NCBI GenBank assembly: GCA_964598065.1
Contig: CAZRAW010000010.1
Location: forward strand, 1-31,764
Source: Sulfidibacterium sp964598065
GTDB lineage: Bacteria; Bacteroidota; Bacteroidia; Bacteroidales; F082
Reading direction: 5' to 3'
Length of the DNA stretch: 31,764 nt
The translations under genes were made by a program, and so were the position numbers. Shown here piece after piece: positions 15,601-23,824 of the stretch; within the stretch, counting starts at the first letter, position 1, and each line of letters starts with the position of its first letter. The notes below the pieces were generated by a model, which was given only the letters and a program-made list of their open reading frames with translations, did no database searches and was not told the DNA's origin.

Positions 15601-17073
15601 TTAAAGTTGAATGACCTTAGTCTTTTTGACTTTCCCAAGAACAAAATGATTGTACAAAAACAATGCGATGATGGTAACTACTCCAATGGCACTGAAAAGT
15701 ATCCATATCCGGTAAGGATGGTAAGTATTCCAAAGTATCTGCGTCAGGCCATGCTGGTCGGTGTGCAATAATTCAGCAGCCCGTTTTAGATAATCGTTCT
15801 GGGTAAACTTTTCGCTGATGGTGGGGATATGTAATCCTTGCTTTGCTACATAACGTTGTAGTAAACTGACTTTATCGGACATAGACTGGTAAACAGGGCC
15901 GGAAAGAATACCGGCCAGATAATTTCCCACAGCTACCGGTAAAAAAGAAGTTCCCATATACAAAGCCTCCTTATTTTTTGGAGCAATACGCCCAATGTAT
16001 TCCGTAAATTTAGGAGAGCTGGCCATTTCACCAATGGCAAAAATAAAGATACCGAGGATTACATAAAAACCGTTATTGGTTCCAAAAGCAAAACCGATAC
16101 CTACCGAAACGACCATAATACCTGTAATGATGGCGTTAACTGGTTTCAAACGCATAACCAGCGACGAAATGAGAATTTGAAACAGGATGATAAAGCCGGC
16201 ATCGAGGTTGACCAACATTTCAGGAGCAATAATGCCTTTTTCTGTACCAAATGCTGCCGCCATGTCAGGAGAAAACCCATGTATCCATTGATAAATCATA
16301 GAGGTATCCACCCATTGGTAAATAAAATTGGGAAGGGTATAAAACAGCTGGTTGAACATCGTCCAGAAACCGATCATAATAATAAGGAAAACGGTAAGTT
16401 TCACATCTGATAAAGCCGTGACAATATGCCTGAGTGATTTGGTAATGGAAGGCCAAAAAGGATCCGTATTTTTCACCCGCCCGGGCTCTTTGTAGAAAAT
16501 CAGAGCAAGCAAAATGTTTACAGCTATGGCTGAAGCCGCCATAATAAAAACAATGTGCCAACCATATATGTGTCTTAATTTTGAAGAGAAAACAGGGCCT
16601 ATAAATCCGCCAATATTCACGATCATATAAAAGATACCAAATCCAATGGAGGAAGTCGTTTCGTCCGTAGTTTTGGCTACTGTGGCAGAAACAATGGGTT
16701 TAAAAAGGGCTGCCCCCAATGCAACGAGCAAAAAAGCACCATAAACGGCGGTATAGCTTCTAGCCTGCCCCATAAGTAGATAACTTGACGAATAAATAAC
16801 AAAAGCGATAATGAGCATCTTCTTGTATCCAAACCGGTCGGCAAGCGCTCCGGTAAACAGCGGCAGGAAATATAGGATAGCTGTTACCGTCCCCATCATG
16901 GTTCCCTTCTGCGACTGGGTAAAACCCAGTGCACCGGTATCCGTTGACTGGGTTAGATAGAGCGCTAATACTGCAAACAAACCATACCATGCCCAGCGCT
17001 CAAAAAGCTCCATGGTGTTGGCAATCCAGAAAGTCTTTGGGAATTTTTTGAAAGTTGTACTGATCCTGTTCAT
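15601..17073 (-). CDS. POT-family proton-dependent oligopeptide transporter (copy 1)
   Basis: 490 residues, about 14 membrane segments. The POT signature ExxER is present as MELFERWAWYG (Glu22, Glu25, Arg26), followed by the MFS loop motif GALADRFGYKK, ALFKPIVSATVAK, and FGIFYMIVNIGGFIGPV resembling the PTR2 motif. These symporters import di- and tripeptides with protons. A large extracytoplasmic loop occurs near the C-terminus (about 385-445). It is a tandem paralogue of the next gene: start context, motif positions and the segment SSPKFTEYIGRIAPKNKEAL match closely. Confidence 0.9.
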   Translation of the reverse strand: MNRISTTFKKFPKTFWIANTMELFERWAWYGLFAVLALYLTQSTDTGALGFTQSQKGTMMGTVTAILYFLPLFTGALADRFGYKKMLIIAFVIYSSSYLLMGQARSYTAVYGAFLLVALGAALFKPIVSATVAKTTDETTSSIGFGIFYMIVNIGGFIGPVFSSKLRHIYGWHIVFIMAASAIAVNILLALIFYKEPGRVKNTDPFWPSITKSLRHIVTALSDVKLTVFLIIMIGFWTMFNQLFYTLPNFIYQWVDTSMIYQWIHGFSPDMAAAFGTEKGIIAPEMLVNLDAGFIILFQILISSLVMRLKPVNAIITGIMVVSVGIGFAFGTNNGFYVILGIFIFAIGEMASSPKFTEYIGRIAPKNKEALYMGTSFLPVAVGNYLAGILSGPVYQSMSDKVSLLQRYVAKQGLHIPTISEKFTQNDYLKRAAELLHTDQHGLTQILWNTYHPYRIWILFSAIGVVTIIALFLYNHFVLGKVKKTKVIQL

Positions 17074-17240
17074 TTTGATTCAGTTAATTTTTTAAGGGGG
17101 GAAAAGTTATCTTAAGTAAATCAACGAAAAAAGTGTATAGAATTGCTTTGTCCGGATAACTTTTCGGCACAAAAATAAACCTTTTGGCATTACTTTCCGG
17201 TCTTGCAAAGACTCTAAATAATTCTTTGTCCGAAACCGGC
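17074..17240 (-). other. Duplicated leader region between the two POT genes
   Basis: The 5' flank of copy 1 contains TAATTTTTTAAGGGG (17085-17099, plus-strand reading), which is also found at 18693-18707 before copy 2. In copy 2 this block forms the last codons (PLKN-stop) of the ComEA-like gene. In copy 1 the minus strand likewise reads PPLKN-stop but no comEA gene precedes it. Minus-strand TAACTTTT (17105-17112) and TATCTTCG next to the two blocks are one-mismatch -7 boxes. The region looks like a decayed copy of the comEA end carried along in the duplication. Confidence 0.5.
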
Positions 17241-18680
17241 TTAATAGGCAACATTTTTGACGATAAAACGGTTATAAAGCCATAATAATGTGGCAGCACC
17301 AATGCCTATGAAAAAAATCACTATCCAGATATGTGAAGGATTATACTGTTGCCATAACAAATGCTTCAGACCTTCGGGACTCAGGTTCATCTTTTGGGCT
17401 GCATGCAGGAAATATTGATGGTGTGTCAGATTTTTCGGCAGATGAATACCGCGTGCAAGCACCTCTCTAACCAGCAACGTATGTCTGTCCGACATATTCT
17501 GGTAAACAGGTCCGGAAATAATCCCGGCAAAAATATTCCCGATAAATACCGGAATAAAAGAGTAGCCCATGTACAGCGCCTTCTTGTCGTGCGGTGCAAT
17601 GCGACCAATGTATTCCGTAATCTTCGGAGAAGCTGTCATCTCTCCCACAGAGAAAATAAAAATCGCAACTACGGTAAACATAACATTTTGCGTAAGAAGA
17701 GACAATGCCATACCGAAAGAGCTGATAATAAAGCCTGTAACCATTGTTCCAAGGGGCTTCCAGCGCATCACAACAGTAGAAATAACAATTTGAAACACAA
17801 TAATAAAAAAGGCATCAAGATTGGTTATAAACGCCGCATCTATTTGATTGCCATGACTGTAATTGTCGGCAATAAAGGGGATGGAGTGACTGAAAAAATT
17901 GTAAAGCGACTGGGTGTCCACCCATTGCATAATAAATACAGGCAGGGTAAAAAACAGTTGATTATACATGGTCCAAAAGCCGGCAACAATCAAAAGGAAA
18001 GTGACAAACTTAAAATCTTTCAATACCAGTCCGATATTTTTGAAAACCTTAGCCAATGACTGGCCGAGGGTTTCACTGGATTTTTCACGGGTTCCCGGCT
18101 CTTTGTAAAAGAATAAGAGGATGAAGTTCAAAGCGATGATTCCTGCGGAAATATCAAAAACCATTTTGTAAGAAGTGTTTTTGAAAAGCAGCGTTACCAT
18201 GGGGCCGAAAAATGCGCCAAGATTAACCATCAGATAAAAAATTCCAAATCCGATGGACGCCGTTTCATTGTTTGTAGTTTTAGCAACTGTAGCGGAGACA
18301 ATGGGTTTAAACAAAGCCGCACCGAGTGCAAGATAGAGATACATGATAAAAACGCCGGTGAAACTGTGGAACATGGGCAGGAAAATAAAAGCTGTAGTAT
18401 AAACAGAGAAGGCAATATAAAGAACCTTTTTGTAGCCGTATTTATCTGCAATAGCGCCGGTTATGACAGGCAAAAAATAGAGAATACCAGTACCGATTCC
18501 CATAATCATCCCTTTTTCCGTCTGGGAAAACTGCAAACCGCCGAGGTCGGTTGATTTGGTCAGATAATTGGCGAAAAGCATGAAAAACCCATACCATGCC
18601 CAGCGTTCTATTAATTCAAGGCTATTGGCAACCCAAAAAGTACGGGGGAGTTTTTTGATAGTTGCGGTGATTCTGCTCAT
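17241..18680 (-). CDS. POT-family proton-dependent oligopeptide transporter (copy 2)
   Basis: 479 residues with the same layout as the downstream copy: SLELIERWAWYG (Glu22, Glu25, Arg26), GAIADKYGYKK, ALFKPIVSATVAK and FGIFYLMVNLGAFFGPM, then TASPKITEYIGRIAPHDKKA. About 14 membrane segments and a long late loop. The ATG lies 11 bp after the stop of the ComEA-like gene, so it may be cotranscribed or use the one-mismatch -7 box within that gene's end. The copies have diverged widely in loops, suggesting an old duplication and possibly different peptide preferences. Confidence 0.9.
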   Translation of the reverse strand: MSRITATIKKLPRTFWVANSLELIERWAWYGFFMLFANYLTKSTDLGGLQFSQTEKGMIMGIGTGILYFLPVITGAIADKYGYKKVLYIAFSVYTTAFIFLPMFHSFTGVFIMYLYLALGAALFKPIVSATVAKTTNNETASIGFGIFYLMVNLGAFFGPMVTLLFKNTSYKMVFDISAGIIALNFILLFFYKEPGTREKSSETLGQSLAKVFKNIGLVLKDFKFVTFLLIVAGFWTMYNQLFFTLPVFIMQWVDTQSLYNFFSHSIPFIADNYSHGNQIDAAFITNLDAFFIIVFQIVISTVVMRWKPLGTMVTGFIISSFGMALSLLTQNVMFTVVAIFIFSVGEMTASPKITEYIGRIAPHDKKALYMGYSFIPVFIGNIFAGIISGPVYQNMSDRHTLLVREVLARGIHLPKNLTHHQYFLHAAQKMNLSPEGLKHLLWQQYNPSHIWIVIFFIGIGAATLLWLYNRFIVKNVAY

Positions 18681-18691
18681 TTTGGTTTCGG

Positions 18692-19627
18692 CTAATTTTT
18701 TAAGGGGCGAAGATACAAATAATGCCGAATTTTGTTCAACAGCGTATCCGGAAGTCCTGTCAGCTTCTTTACCTGACGGAAGTTGCTGAAACCGTATGCT
18801 TCCCTGCGGGCATTAACAAGTTTTTTTGTGGTTTCATAGCTGATGTACGGATGATGCAAAAGCTGCTTGAAAGTGACGGTGTTCAGGTCTGTTTTTTTGA
18901 TTTTAGATGTATCTATACGCACAAATGGCTTTATGGCATCATAAGTCGATGTTTTCATTCCGTAAACCTCGCGTAATTGTGTGCGGGAATAAAAACCGCC
19001 GAGCAACGTACGGTATTTCAAAATCCGGCGCGCCAGCCATGGTGGCAGTTGAAGTTTTTGTACCAACGCAGCCGAATCCGCCGAGTTGATTTCCACTTTC
19101 ATGCGGCTTGGTTGTTTTTTAGACTGATAACCGTTGTGTATAGAATTTTTGAACGGCGCTATCCGGATATAAGGTTCAAGAATACTATATTCCACAGCAG
19201 ACAAGCCATGCATTTTTTTCAAATCTCTCTTTTTGCGAAAGCGACCTCCCTTTGCTATGTAATGCTGTATGGTTTTTACCTGCCGGACACTCAGTCCTAT
19301 CTGTAATCCCTTCTCGACGGAAAGGTGGTTGGGGTCAAAAGGAACGGGATGCAATTTTGCATCTGCCTGCTCAGGGCTTAGCTTGCCGATATTCTGTAAA
19401 TGAATAAGCTGTAAAGAATCGGTTAAGGATTTTTGTGTCCGGAGAAACTGTGACACTTCCCGGTTGTAAGTTCTGAATTCGCTTTTTTTATGTGAGACAA
19501 AATTTGGTAACAGCAAATTGAAAAACAGCAATAGAAGGATTATAACCAACAAAACAATGATGCCCCGCTGCTCGCTTTTGTTCAGTGTGAAAAAATCACG
19601 AATCCAATATCGAATTTTTTTACGCAT
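18692..19627 (-). CDS. ComEA-like membrane protein with three helix-hairpin-helix domains
   Basis: 311 residues from the ATG at 19625-19627 (MRKKIRYWIRDFFTLNKSEQ); a TTG at 19669 would add 14 residues but leaves almost no leader after the -7 box at 19677-19684. One membrane segment follows (about residues 23-41, GIIVLLVIILLLLFFNLLLP). Three HhH regions come next: around SVRQVKTIQHYIAKGGRF, VEINSADSAALVQKL with RTLLGGF, and TDLNTVTFKQLL with AYGFSNF. The family binds DNA or pairs helix-hairpin motifs. In Bacteroidetes such proteins are common but their role, including any in DNA uptake, is not established. Confidence 0.88.
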   Translation of the reverse strand: MRKKIRYWIRDFFTLNKSEQRGIIVLLVIILLLLFFNLLLPNFVSHKKSEFRTYNREVSQFLRTQKSLTDSLQLIHLQNIGKLSPEQADAKLHPVPFDPNHLSVEKGLQIGLSVRQVKTIQHYIAKGGRFRKKRDLKKMHGLSAVEYSILEPYIRIAPFKNSIHNGYQSKKQPSRMKVEINSADSAALVQKLQLPPWLARRILKYRTLLGGFYSRTQLREVYGMKTSTYDAIKPFVRIDTSKIKKTDLNTVTFKQLLHHPYISYETTKKLVNARREAYGFSNFRQVKKLTGLPDTLLNKIRHYLYLRPLKN

Positions 19628-19676
19628 AGAATTGAGAAAAGGTATCCGGGAAATTTTCCGGGTTTTCAACTGAACC

Positions 19677-19684
19677 CAAAAATA
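19677..19684 (-). promoter_or_regulatory. Putative -7 element (TATTTTTG) for the ComEA-like gene
   Basis: Minus-strand TATTTTTG is an exact TAnnTTTG match, 49 bp upstream of the preferred ATG at 19627. It supports independent transcription of this gene from the upstream symporter pair. Confidence 0.45.
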
Positions 19685-19733
19685 GTGATTTTATCGCAAA
19701 ATGACAGAAAAAATAACAGCTCCGGTCATCAGG

Positions 19734-19859
19734 CTATTCTTCTTCCTTGTTATCACCGGGTTTTTTGGGTGCTCTCAGCACCTTAATGAAAAAATAAGCG
19801 GTAATAATGGTAACGGTTGCTTGAACAACCACCATAAAAATCAATGCTCCTGTGCTCAT
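19734..19859 (-). CDS. MetS-like small subunit of an NSS symporter
   Basis: 41 codons: MSTGALIFMVVVQATVTIIT, then AYFFIKVLRAPKKPGDNKEE and a final Glu. One membrane segment (about residues 4-25) is followed by a charged cytoplasmic tail. Its ATG (19857-19859) overlaps the stop of the NSS symporter gene (19856-19858) as ATGA, typical of translational coupling. Position, size and single-helix design match the MetS family of small subunits paired with MetP-type NSS transporters. The family call rests on context and overall pattern, since so short a protein carries little signal. Confidence 0.8.
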   Translation of the reverse strand: MSTGALIFMVVVQATVTIITAYFFIKVLRAPKKPGDNKEEE

Positions 19860-21535
19860 GGTTTAGTAATTTTAGCGGTTTTTCTTTTTTTCTTTGCAGC
19901 AATATACACCAAAACAGATAACCCGACAAAAGTAAGGGTCAGCAGAAGTCGTGACATATCTTTATAAAACATAACAGTGGGATGACCCATTTTAAACCAA
20001 ATCCATTTTTGGTTCAGATGAAATGCCTGAGCAATAATACTATCATTGGCCCATGGCCAGGTCCCATGTGTAAACAATTGATGAAAAGCTATTTTCCAGT
20101 CACTCATTTCTCCATGAAGGGGTTTGAAAAGGGAAGTAACGAAAATAGTCAATATAAAAACCGGGGTAACCCATTTGATAATAAATTTGTAAAAATGAGG
20201 CACCTTAATATCTGAACCCCGGGTGATTTCTTTCCAGCCTTTGTCAATTCCAAAAACCCATGAAAACAAAATGATCTCAGCTGAAGCAAAAATAACGAGA
20301 GAAACGGTTCCTGTCCAGTAGTCATATTCGTTTAAAACGCCCATTTCAAAAAAGAAAATAGTGGGTAAAGCCAAGATTAAAACAATGATACCGAGAACAA
20401 TAGCGCTTCTTTTCCTACCCCAGCCAAATTCATCTTCGACGAATCCCATAAAAGGAGTCCCCATAGCGAGCGAACTGGTTATTCCGGCAAAAAACAATAA
20501 TCCAAACCAGGCTACCCCCGACAAAGTTGCTAAAATAGATCCCCATCGACTGAACAGGAAAGGCATAGTTTTAAAAGCCATCATAAAGCCTGCATTTTCT
20601 TTAACCCAATCGAGCCCCATGTATCCAACGGCAATAGGAATGACAATGGAAGCCCCCAAAACAATTTCCACGAATTCATTCATCCAACCTGCAGACATAG
20701 CATTTAGCGCAATGTCATCGTTTTTCTTAACATAAGCGGCATAACAGTGAATTGTACCCATACCAACCGATAAAGTAAAAAAGATTTGTCCTGCAGCCGC
20801 AAGCCATACCTTGGGATTGGCCAGACTGTTAAGTTTAGGCTTCCATAAAAAGTCAAGTCCGACATGTGAGTTACAGGTAGCGCATCCTGCTGTACCAGTA
20901 CTTCCCAACGTAACAGCCCTTATGGCAAGGAAAACACCGAAAACAATAAGAAGCGGCATGGCTATTTTAGCCACTTTTTCAACTCCTCCGCTTAATCCTT
21001 TGGACAGAATATATATATTTAGTATTAAAGTTATTAGAAATGCCACTATTGCCCAACCGGGAATGTTAATATTTACCAAAGCATCAGTCATCGTACCATG
21101 AATTCCGGCATAGCGGTCAAACATTGCACTGACCTGTCCTATGCTCTTGCCGGTAAAACTTTGGGTTAACGATTCAAGGGTATAAGATAAGGTCCATGAT
21201 TCAATATAAGTGTAGTAAGCAAGAATTCCGAGATTGGTAAAAATCCCGAAAACGCCAACATATTTCCACAATCTTTTCTTGGACATACTGTCCAGAATAA
21301 ACGGAGTGGAATGGTGTCCTCTAATGCCGCCAAACCGGCCCATGGCCCACTCTACCCACAATAGAGGAAGTCCCATAAGCAAAAAAGAGACAAAATAAGG
21401 GATGATAAAAGCTCCGCCGCCATTTTGAATTGCCTGAACGGGAAATCGTAAAAAATTCCCCAGTCCTACTGCGTTTCCCGCCATTGCTAAAATCAATCCG
21501 ACACGGGAACCCCAGCCTTCGTTACTTTGAGCCAT
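19856..21535 (-). CDS. Sodium-dependent NSS/SLC6-family amino-acid symporter
   Basis: 559 residues, about 12 membrane segments. The unwound TM1 motif with Na+ and substrate ligands reads AGNAVGLGNFLRFP (about residues 19-32), followed by NGGGAFIIPYF and the TM2 region GLPLLWVEWAMG. TM6 includes FFTLSVGMGTIHCYAAYV, and TM8 includes FGLLFFAGITSSLAMG. Bacterial NSS proteins import amino acids with sodium; the substrate is not readable here, although the paired small subunit recalls the MetPS methionine/alanine system. The gene overlaps the small-subunit gene by 4 bp. Confidence 0.93.
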   Translation of the reverse strand: MAQSNEGWGSRVGLILAMAGNAVGLGNFLRFPVQAIQNGGGAFIIPYFVSFLLMGLPLLWVEWAMGRFGGIRGHHSTPFILDSMSKKRLWKYVGVFGIFTNLGILAYYTYIESWTLSYTLESLTQSFTGKSIGQVSAMFDRYAGIHGTMTDALVNINIPGWAIVAFLITLILNIYILSKGLSGGVEKVAKIAMPLLIVFGVFLAIRAVTLGSTGTAGCATCNSHVGLDFLWKPKLNSLANPKVWLAAAGQIFFTLSVGMGTIHCYAAYVKKNDDIALNAMSAGWMNEFVEIVLGASIVIPIAVGYMGLDWVKENAGFMMAFKTMPFLFSRWGSILATLSGVAWFGLLFFAGITSSLAMGTPFMGFVEDEFGWGRKRSAIVLGIIVLILALPTIFFFEMGVLNEYDYWTGTVSLVIFASAEIILFSWVFGIDKGWKEITRGSDIKVPHFYKFIIKWVTPVFILTIFVTSLFKPLHGEMSDWKIAFHQLFTHGTWPWANDSIIAQAFHLNQKWIWFKMGHPTVMFYKDMSRLLLTLTFVGLSVLVYIAAKKKRKTAKITKP

Positions 21536-21874
21536 ATCATTGAAAAATTATCGGTTATCAAATTAAATTGCAAGTATAAGAAAATGTCGGTTTTAGCGAC
21601 TTGTTTCCGCATCTTTTATTTTTTAACAACCCTGGTCTTCTTATCGTGAGACCACAAAGCCGGAAAATACAAGGCCTTCTTTTACACATTTTGAAATTTA
21701 TTTACTATTATTTGCAAAAACAGAAAACAACATGTACGGTTGTTGTTTCCAAATGTCTGGTCAAGCGAATTCCTGTTGCCATTAACATTTTCTATTTCCC
21801 TTTAACAAACATTAACAAACTAATTACAAGCCTGTTTATATATTTGCACAACCAAATTGAAAAAAATAATACCC
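21536..21874. other. Divergent intergenic region with the Bat operon promoter
   Basis: 339 bp between the NSS symporter (-) and moxR (+). No frame looks coding. A short inverted repeat AACAAC / GTTGTT lies near 21727-21745. A repeated motif TTAACAAACATTAACAAAC occurs at about 21802-21820. The -7 box for moxR is at 21839-21846. Confidence 0.5.
21839..21846 (+). promoter_or_regulatory. Putative -7 element (TATATTTG) of the Bat operon
   Basis: TATATTTG matches TAnnTTTG exactly and ends 28 bp before the preferred moxR ATG at 21875. No definite -33 TTTG is visible; the flanking repeat of ATTAACAAAC just upstream could be a regulator site. Confidence 0.5.
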
Positions 21875-22867
21875 ATGTTAGAAACGGACATTCGCGAACT
21901 AAACGAAAAGATTCAAAAAGAGAGCCAGTTTATCGATATGGTAAAACTGGAAATGAATAAGGTAATTGTGGGACAGACACACATGACCGAACGTTTGCTC
22001 ATCGGCCTTCTCGGCAACGGACATATTTTGTTAGAAGGGGTTCCCGGCCTGGCAAAAACGCTGGCAATCACTTCACTGGCCAATATTATTGATGCCAAAT
22101 TCAGCAGGATTCAGTTTACACCAGATTTGTTGCCTGCCGATTTGTTGGGGACGCTCATTTACAGCATGAAAAATGAGGAATTTGTTGTGAAAAAAGGTCC
22201 CATTTTCGCCAATTTTATCCTTGCAGATGAGATTAACCGTTCGCCTGCAAAAGTGCAGAGTGCTTTGCTCGAAGCCATGCAGGAGCGTCAGGTTACTATT
22301 GGCGACAACACTTTCATGTTAGAAGAGCCTTTCCTCGTTATGGCAACACAAAATCCCATCGAGCAGGAGGGAACCTATCCGCTTCCGGAAGCCCAGATAG
22401 ACCGTTTTATGTTGAAGGTGGTAATTAACTATCCTAAAAAATCTGAGGAGAAACAGATTCTGCGTCAGAACATTACCAATGTTTATGCCAAAACAAATAC
22501 GATTCTGAAACCGGAAGATGTGCTGAAAGCAAGAGAGCTTGTGAGACAGATTTATCTTGACGAAAAAATTGAGAATTATATAACCGATATTGTCTTTGCC
22601 TCCCGTTATCCGAATGAGTATCATTTGGAAAAATTTTCGGGCATGATTTCCTTTGGCGCCTCGCCGCGTGCAAGTATCAACCTCGCGTTGGCAGCCAAGG
22701 CGCTGGCCTTTATCAGAAGGCGTGGCTATGTCATTCCCGAGGATATTCGCGCCATTGCCCACGATGTAATGCGCCACCGTATCGGCCTGACCTATGAAGC
22801 CGAAGCTGAAAATATCACCAGCGAAGACATTATCAACGAAATTCTGAATTCGGTTGAAGTGCCATAA
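21875..22867 (+). CDS. MoxR-family AAA+ ATPase
   Basis: 330 residues from ATG 21875 (MLETDIRELNEKI). A TTG at 21857 would add six residues and lies too close to the -7 box. The Walker A region is LLEGVPGLAKTLAI (about residues 52-65), Walker B is FILADEINRSPAKVQSALLE, the sensor 1 region is MATQNPIEQEGTYPLPEAQIDRF, and the lid domain occupies the last third (SFGASPRASINLALAAKA). MoxR ATPases are thought to be chaperones that activate VWA-domain partners, which fits the DUF58, BatA and BatB genes downstream. Confidence 0.95.
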   Translation: MLETDIRELNEKIQKESQFIDMVKLEMNKVIVGQTHMTERLLIGLLGNGHILLEGVPGLAKTLAITSLANIIDAKFSRIQFTPDLLPADLLGTLIYSMKNEEFVVKKGPIFANFILADEINRSPAKVQSALLEAMQERQVTIGDNTFMLEEPFLVMATQNPIEQEGTYPLPEAQIDRFMLKVVINYPKKSEEKQILRQNITNVYAKTNTILKPEDVLKARELVRQIYLDEKIENYITDIVFASRYPNEYHLEKFSGMISFGASPRASINLALAAKALAFIRRRGYVIPEDIRAIAHDVMRHRIGLTYEAEAENITSEDIINEILNSVEVP

Positions 22868-22940
22868 ACCGTTAGATTCTAATTGGTTTAAGGAATTATT
22901 CTATGAATAACTTTTGCGGATAGCATAAAACAGAGGCAAA

Positions 22941-23816
22941 TTGGAAGCACAGGAATTATTTAAAAAGGTTAGGAAGATAGAGATTAAAACACGGGGATTG
23001 TCCAAACAGATTTTCTCAGGCGAATATCATAGTGTTTTTAAAGGGCGCGGAATGGCTTTTAGTGAAGTGCGTGAATACCAGTTTGGCGACGACATCCGCA
23101 GCATCGACTGGAACGTTACGGCGCGTTTTAACCATCCGTTTGTCAAGGTTTTCGAGGAAGAGCGTGAGCTGACGGTCGTGTTGCTCATTGATGTATCAGG
23201 CTCAAATCTGTTCGGGACCCACGGCCAGCTAAAACAGGAGATGATTACCGAAATGGCCGCAACGCTCTCTTTTTCAGCCATTCAGAATAACGATAAAGTG
23301 GGGGTAATTTTCTTTTCCGATAAAATCGAAAAATTTATTCCTCCAAAAAAAGGTTCTTCACACATTTTGCGGATTATCAGGGAGCTGATTGATTTCAGAG
23401 CCGAAAATAATGGAACCAATATTGCCGAGGCCCTGCGTTACCTGACCAATGTGATTAAAAAACGGGCTACTGCTTTTTTGATTTCCGACTTTATGGACGA
23501 CGGTTTCGAAAAAGCCGTGCAGATTGCCAATCATAAGCACGATCTTATCGCCATTCGTGTAACGGACCGCAGGGAAACAATTATGCCCAATGTGGGGATG
23601 GTGCGTATGCTGGATGCGGAAACCGGAAAACAAATGTGGATAGATACGGGAAGCGCTTCCGTGCGTCGTCAGCTGAGCCGGTGGGCTGCCGAAAAAAGTC
23701 AGGAGTTGGATGCCCTTTTTTCGCGAATGGGTGTTGACGTGGTAAAAGCTTACACGGGCGAAGATTATGTGAAACCGCTTATGAACATGTTCAGGAAAAG
23801 GGAGGCAAGAAGTTAA
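22941..23816 (+). CDS. DUF58 domain protein (VWA-like)
   Basis: 291 residues from a TTG at 22941, preceded by AGAGG. The conserved N-terminus EAQELFKKVRKIEIKTRGLS starts right there. The DUF58 signature is GRGMAFSEVREYQFGDDIRSIDWNVTAR split across residues 35-62, followed by a degenerate VWA motif DVSGS (84-88). No membrane segment, so it is probably cytoplasmic. DUF58 proteins accompany MoxR in many bacteria. It lies 73 bp after moxR and 8 bp before the short BatD-like gene. Confidence 0.93.
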   Translation: MEAQELFKKVRKIEIKTRGLSKQIFSGEYHSVFKGRGMAFSEVREYQFGDDIRSIDWNVTARFNHPFVKVFEEERELTVVLLIDVSGSNLFGTHGQLKQEMITEMAATLSFSAIQNNDKVGVIFFSDKIEKFIPPKKGSSHILRIIRELIDFRAENNGTNIAEALRYLTNVIKKRATAFLISDFMDDGFEKAVQIANHKHDLIAIRVTDRRETIMPNVGMVRMLDAETGKQMWIDTGSASVRRQLSRWAAEKSQELDALFSRMGVDVVKAYTGEDYVKPLMNMFRKREARS

Positions 23817-23824
23817 CAATAACT

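Noticed and set aside
17084..17302. Minus-strand frame of 72 codons between the POT genes as a real gene
   Set aside because: It overlaps the 3' end of POT copy 2, has no domain, and its last codons are explained by the duplicated comEA tail.
18692..19627. ComEA-like gene as evidence of a DNA-uptake locus
   Set aside because: No other competence gene is nearby, and multi-HhH membrane proteins of this type are widespread in Bacteroidetes without a proven uptake role.
19701..19967. Plus-strand frame of 88 codons with a signal-like N-terminus
   Set aside because: It is antisense to the MetS-like gene and the end of the NSS gene, which have better support.
21601..21960. Plus-strand frame of 119 codons ahead of moxR
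   Set aside because: It overlaps the start of moxR in another frame and spans the promoter region; the peptide has no coding character.
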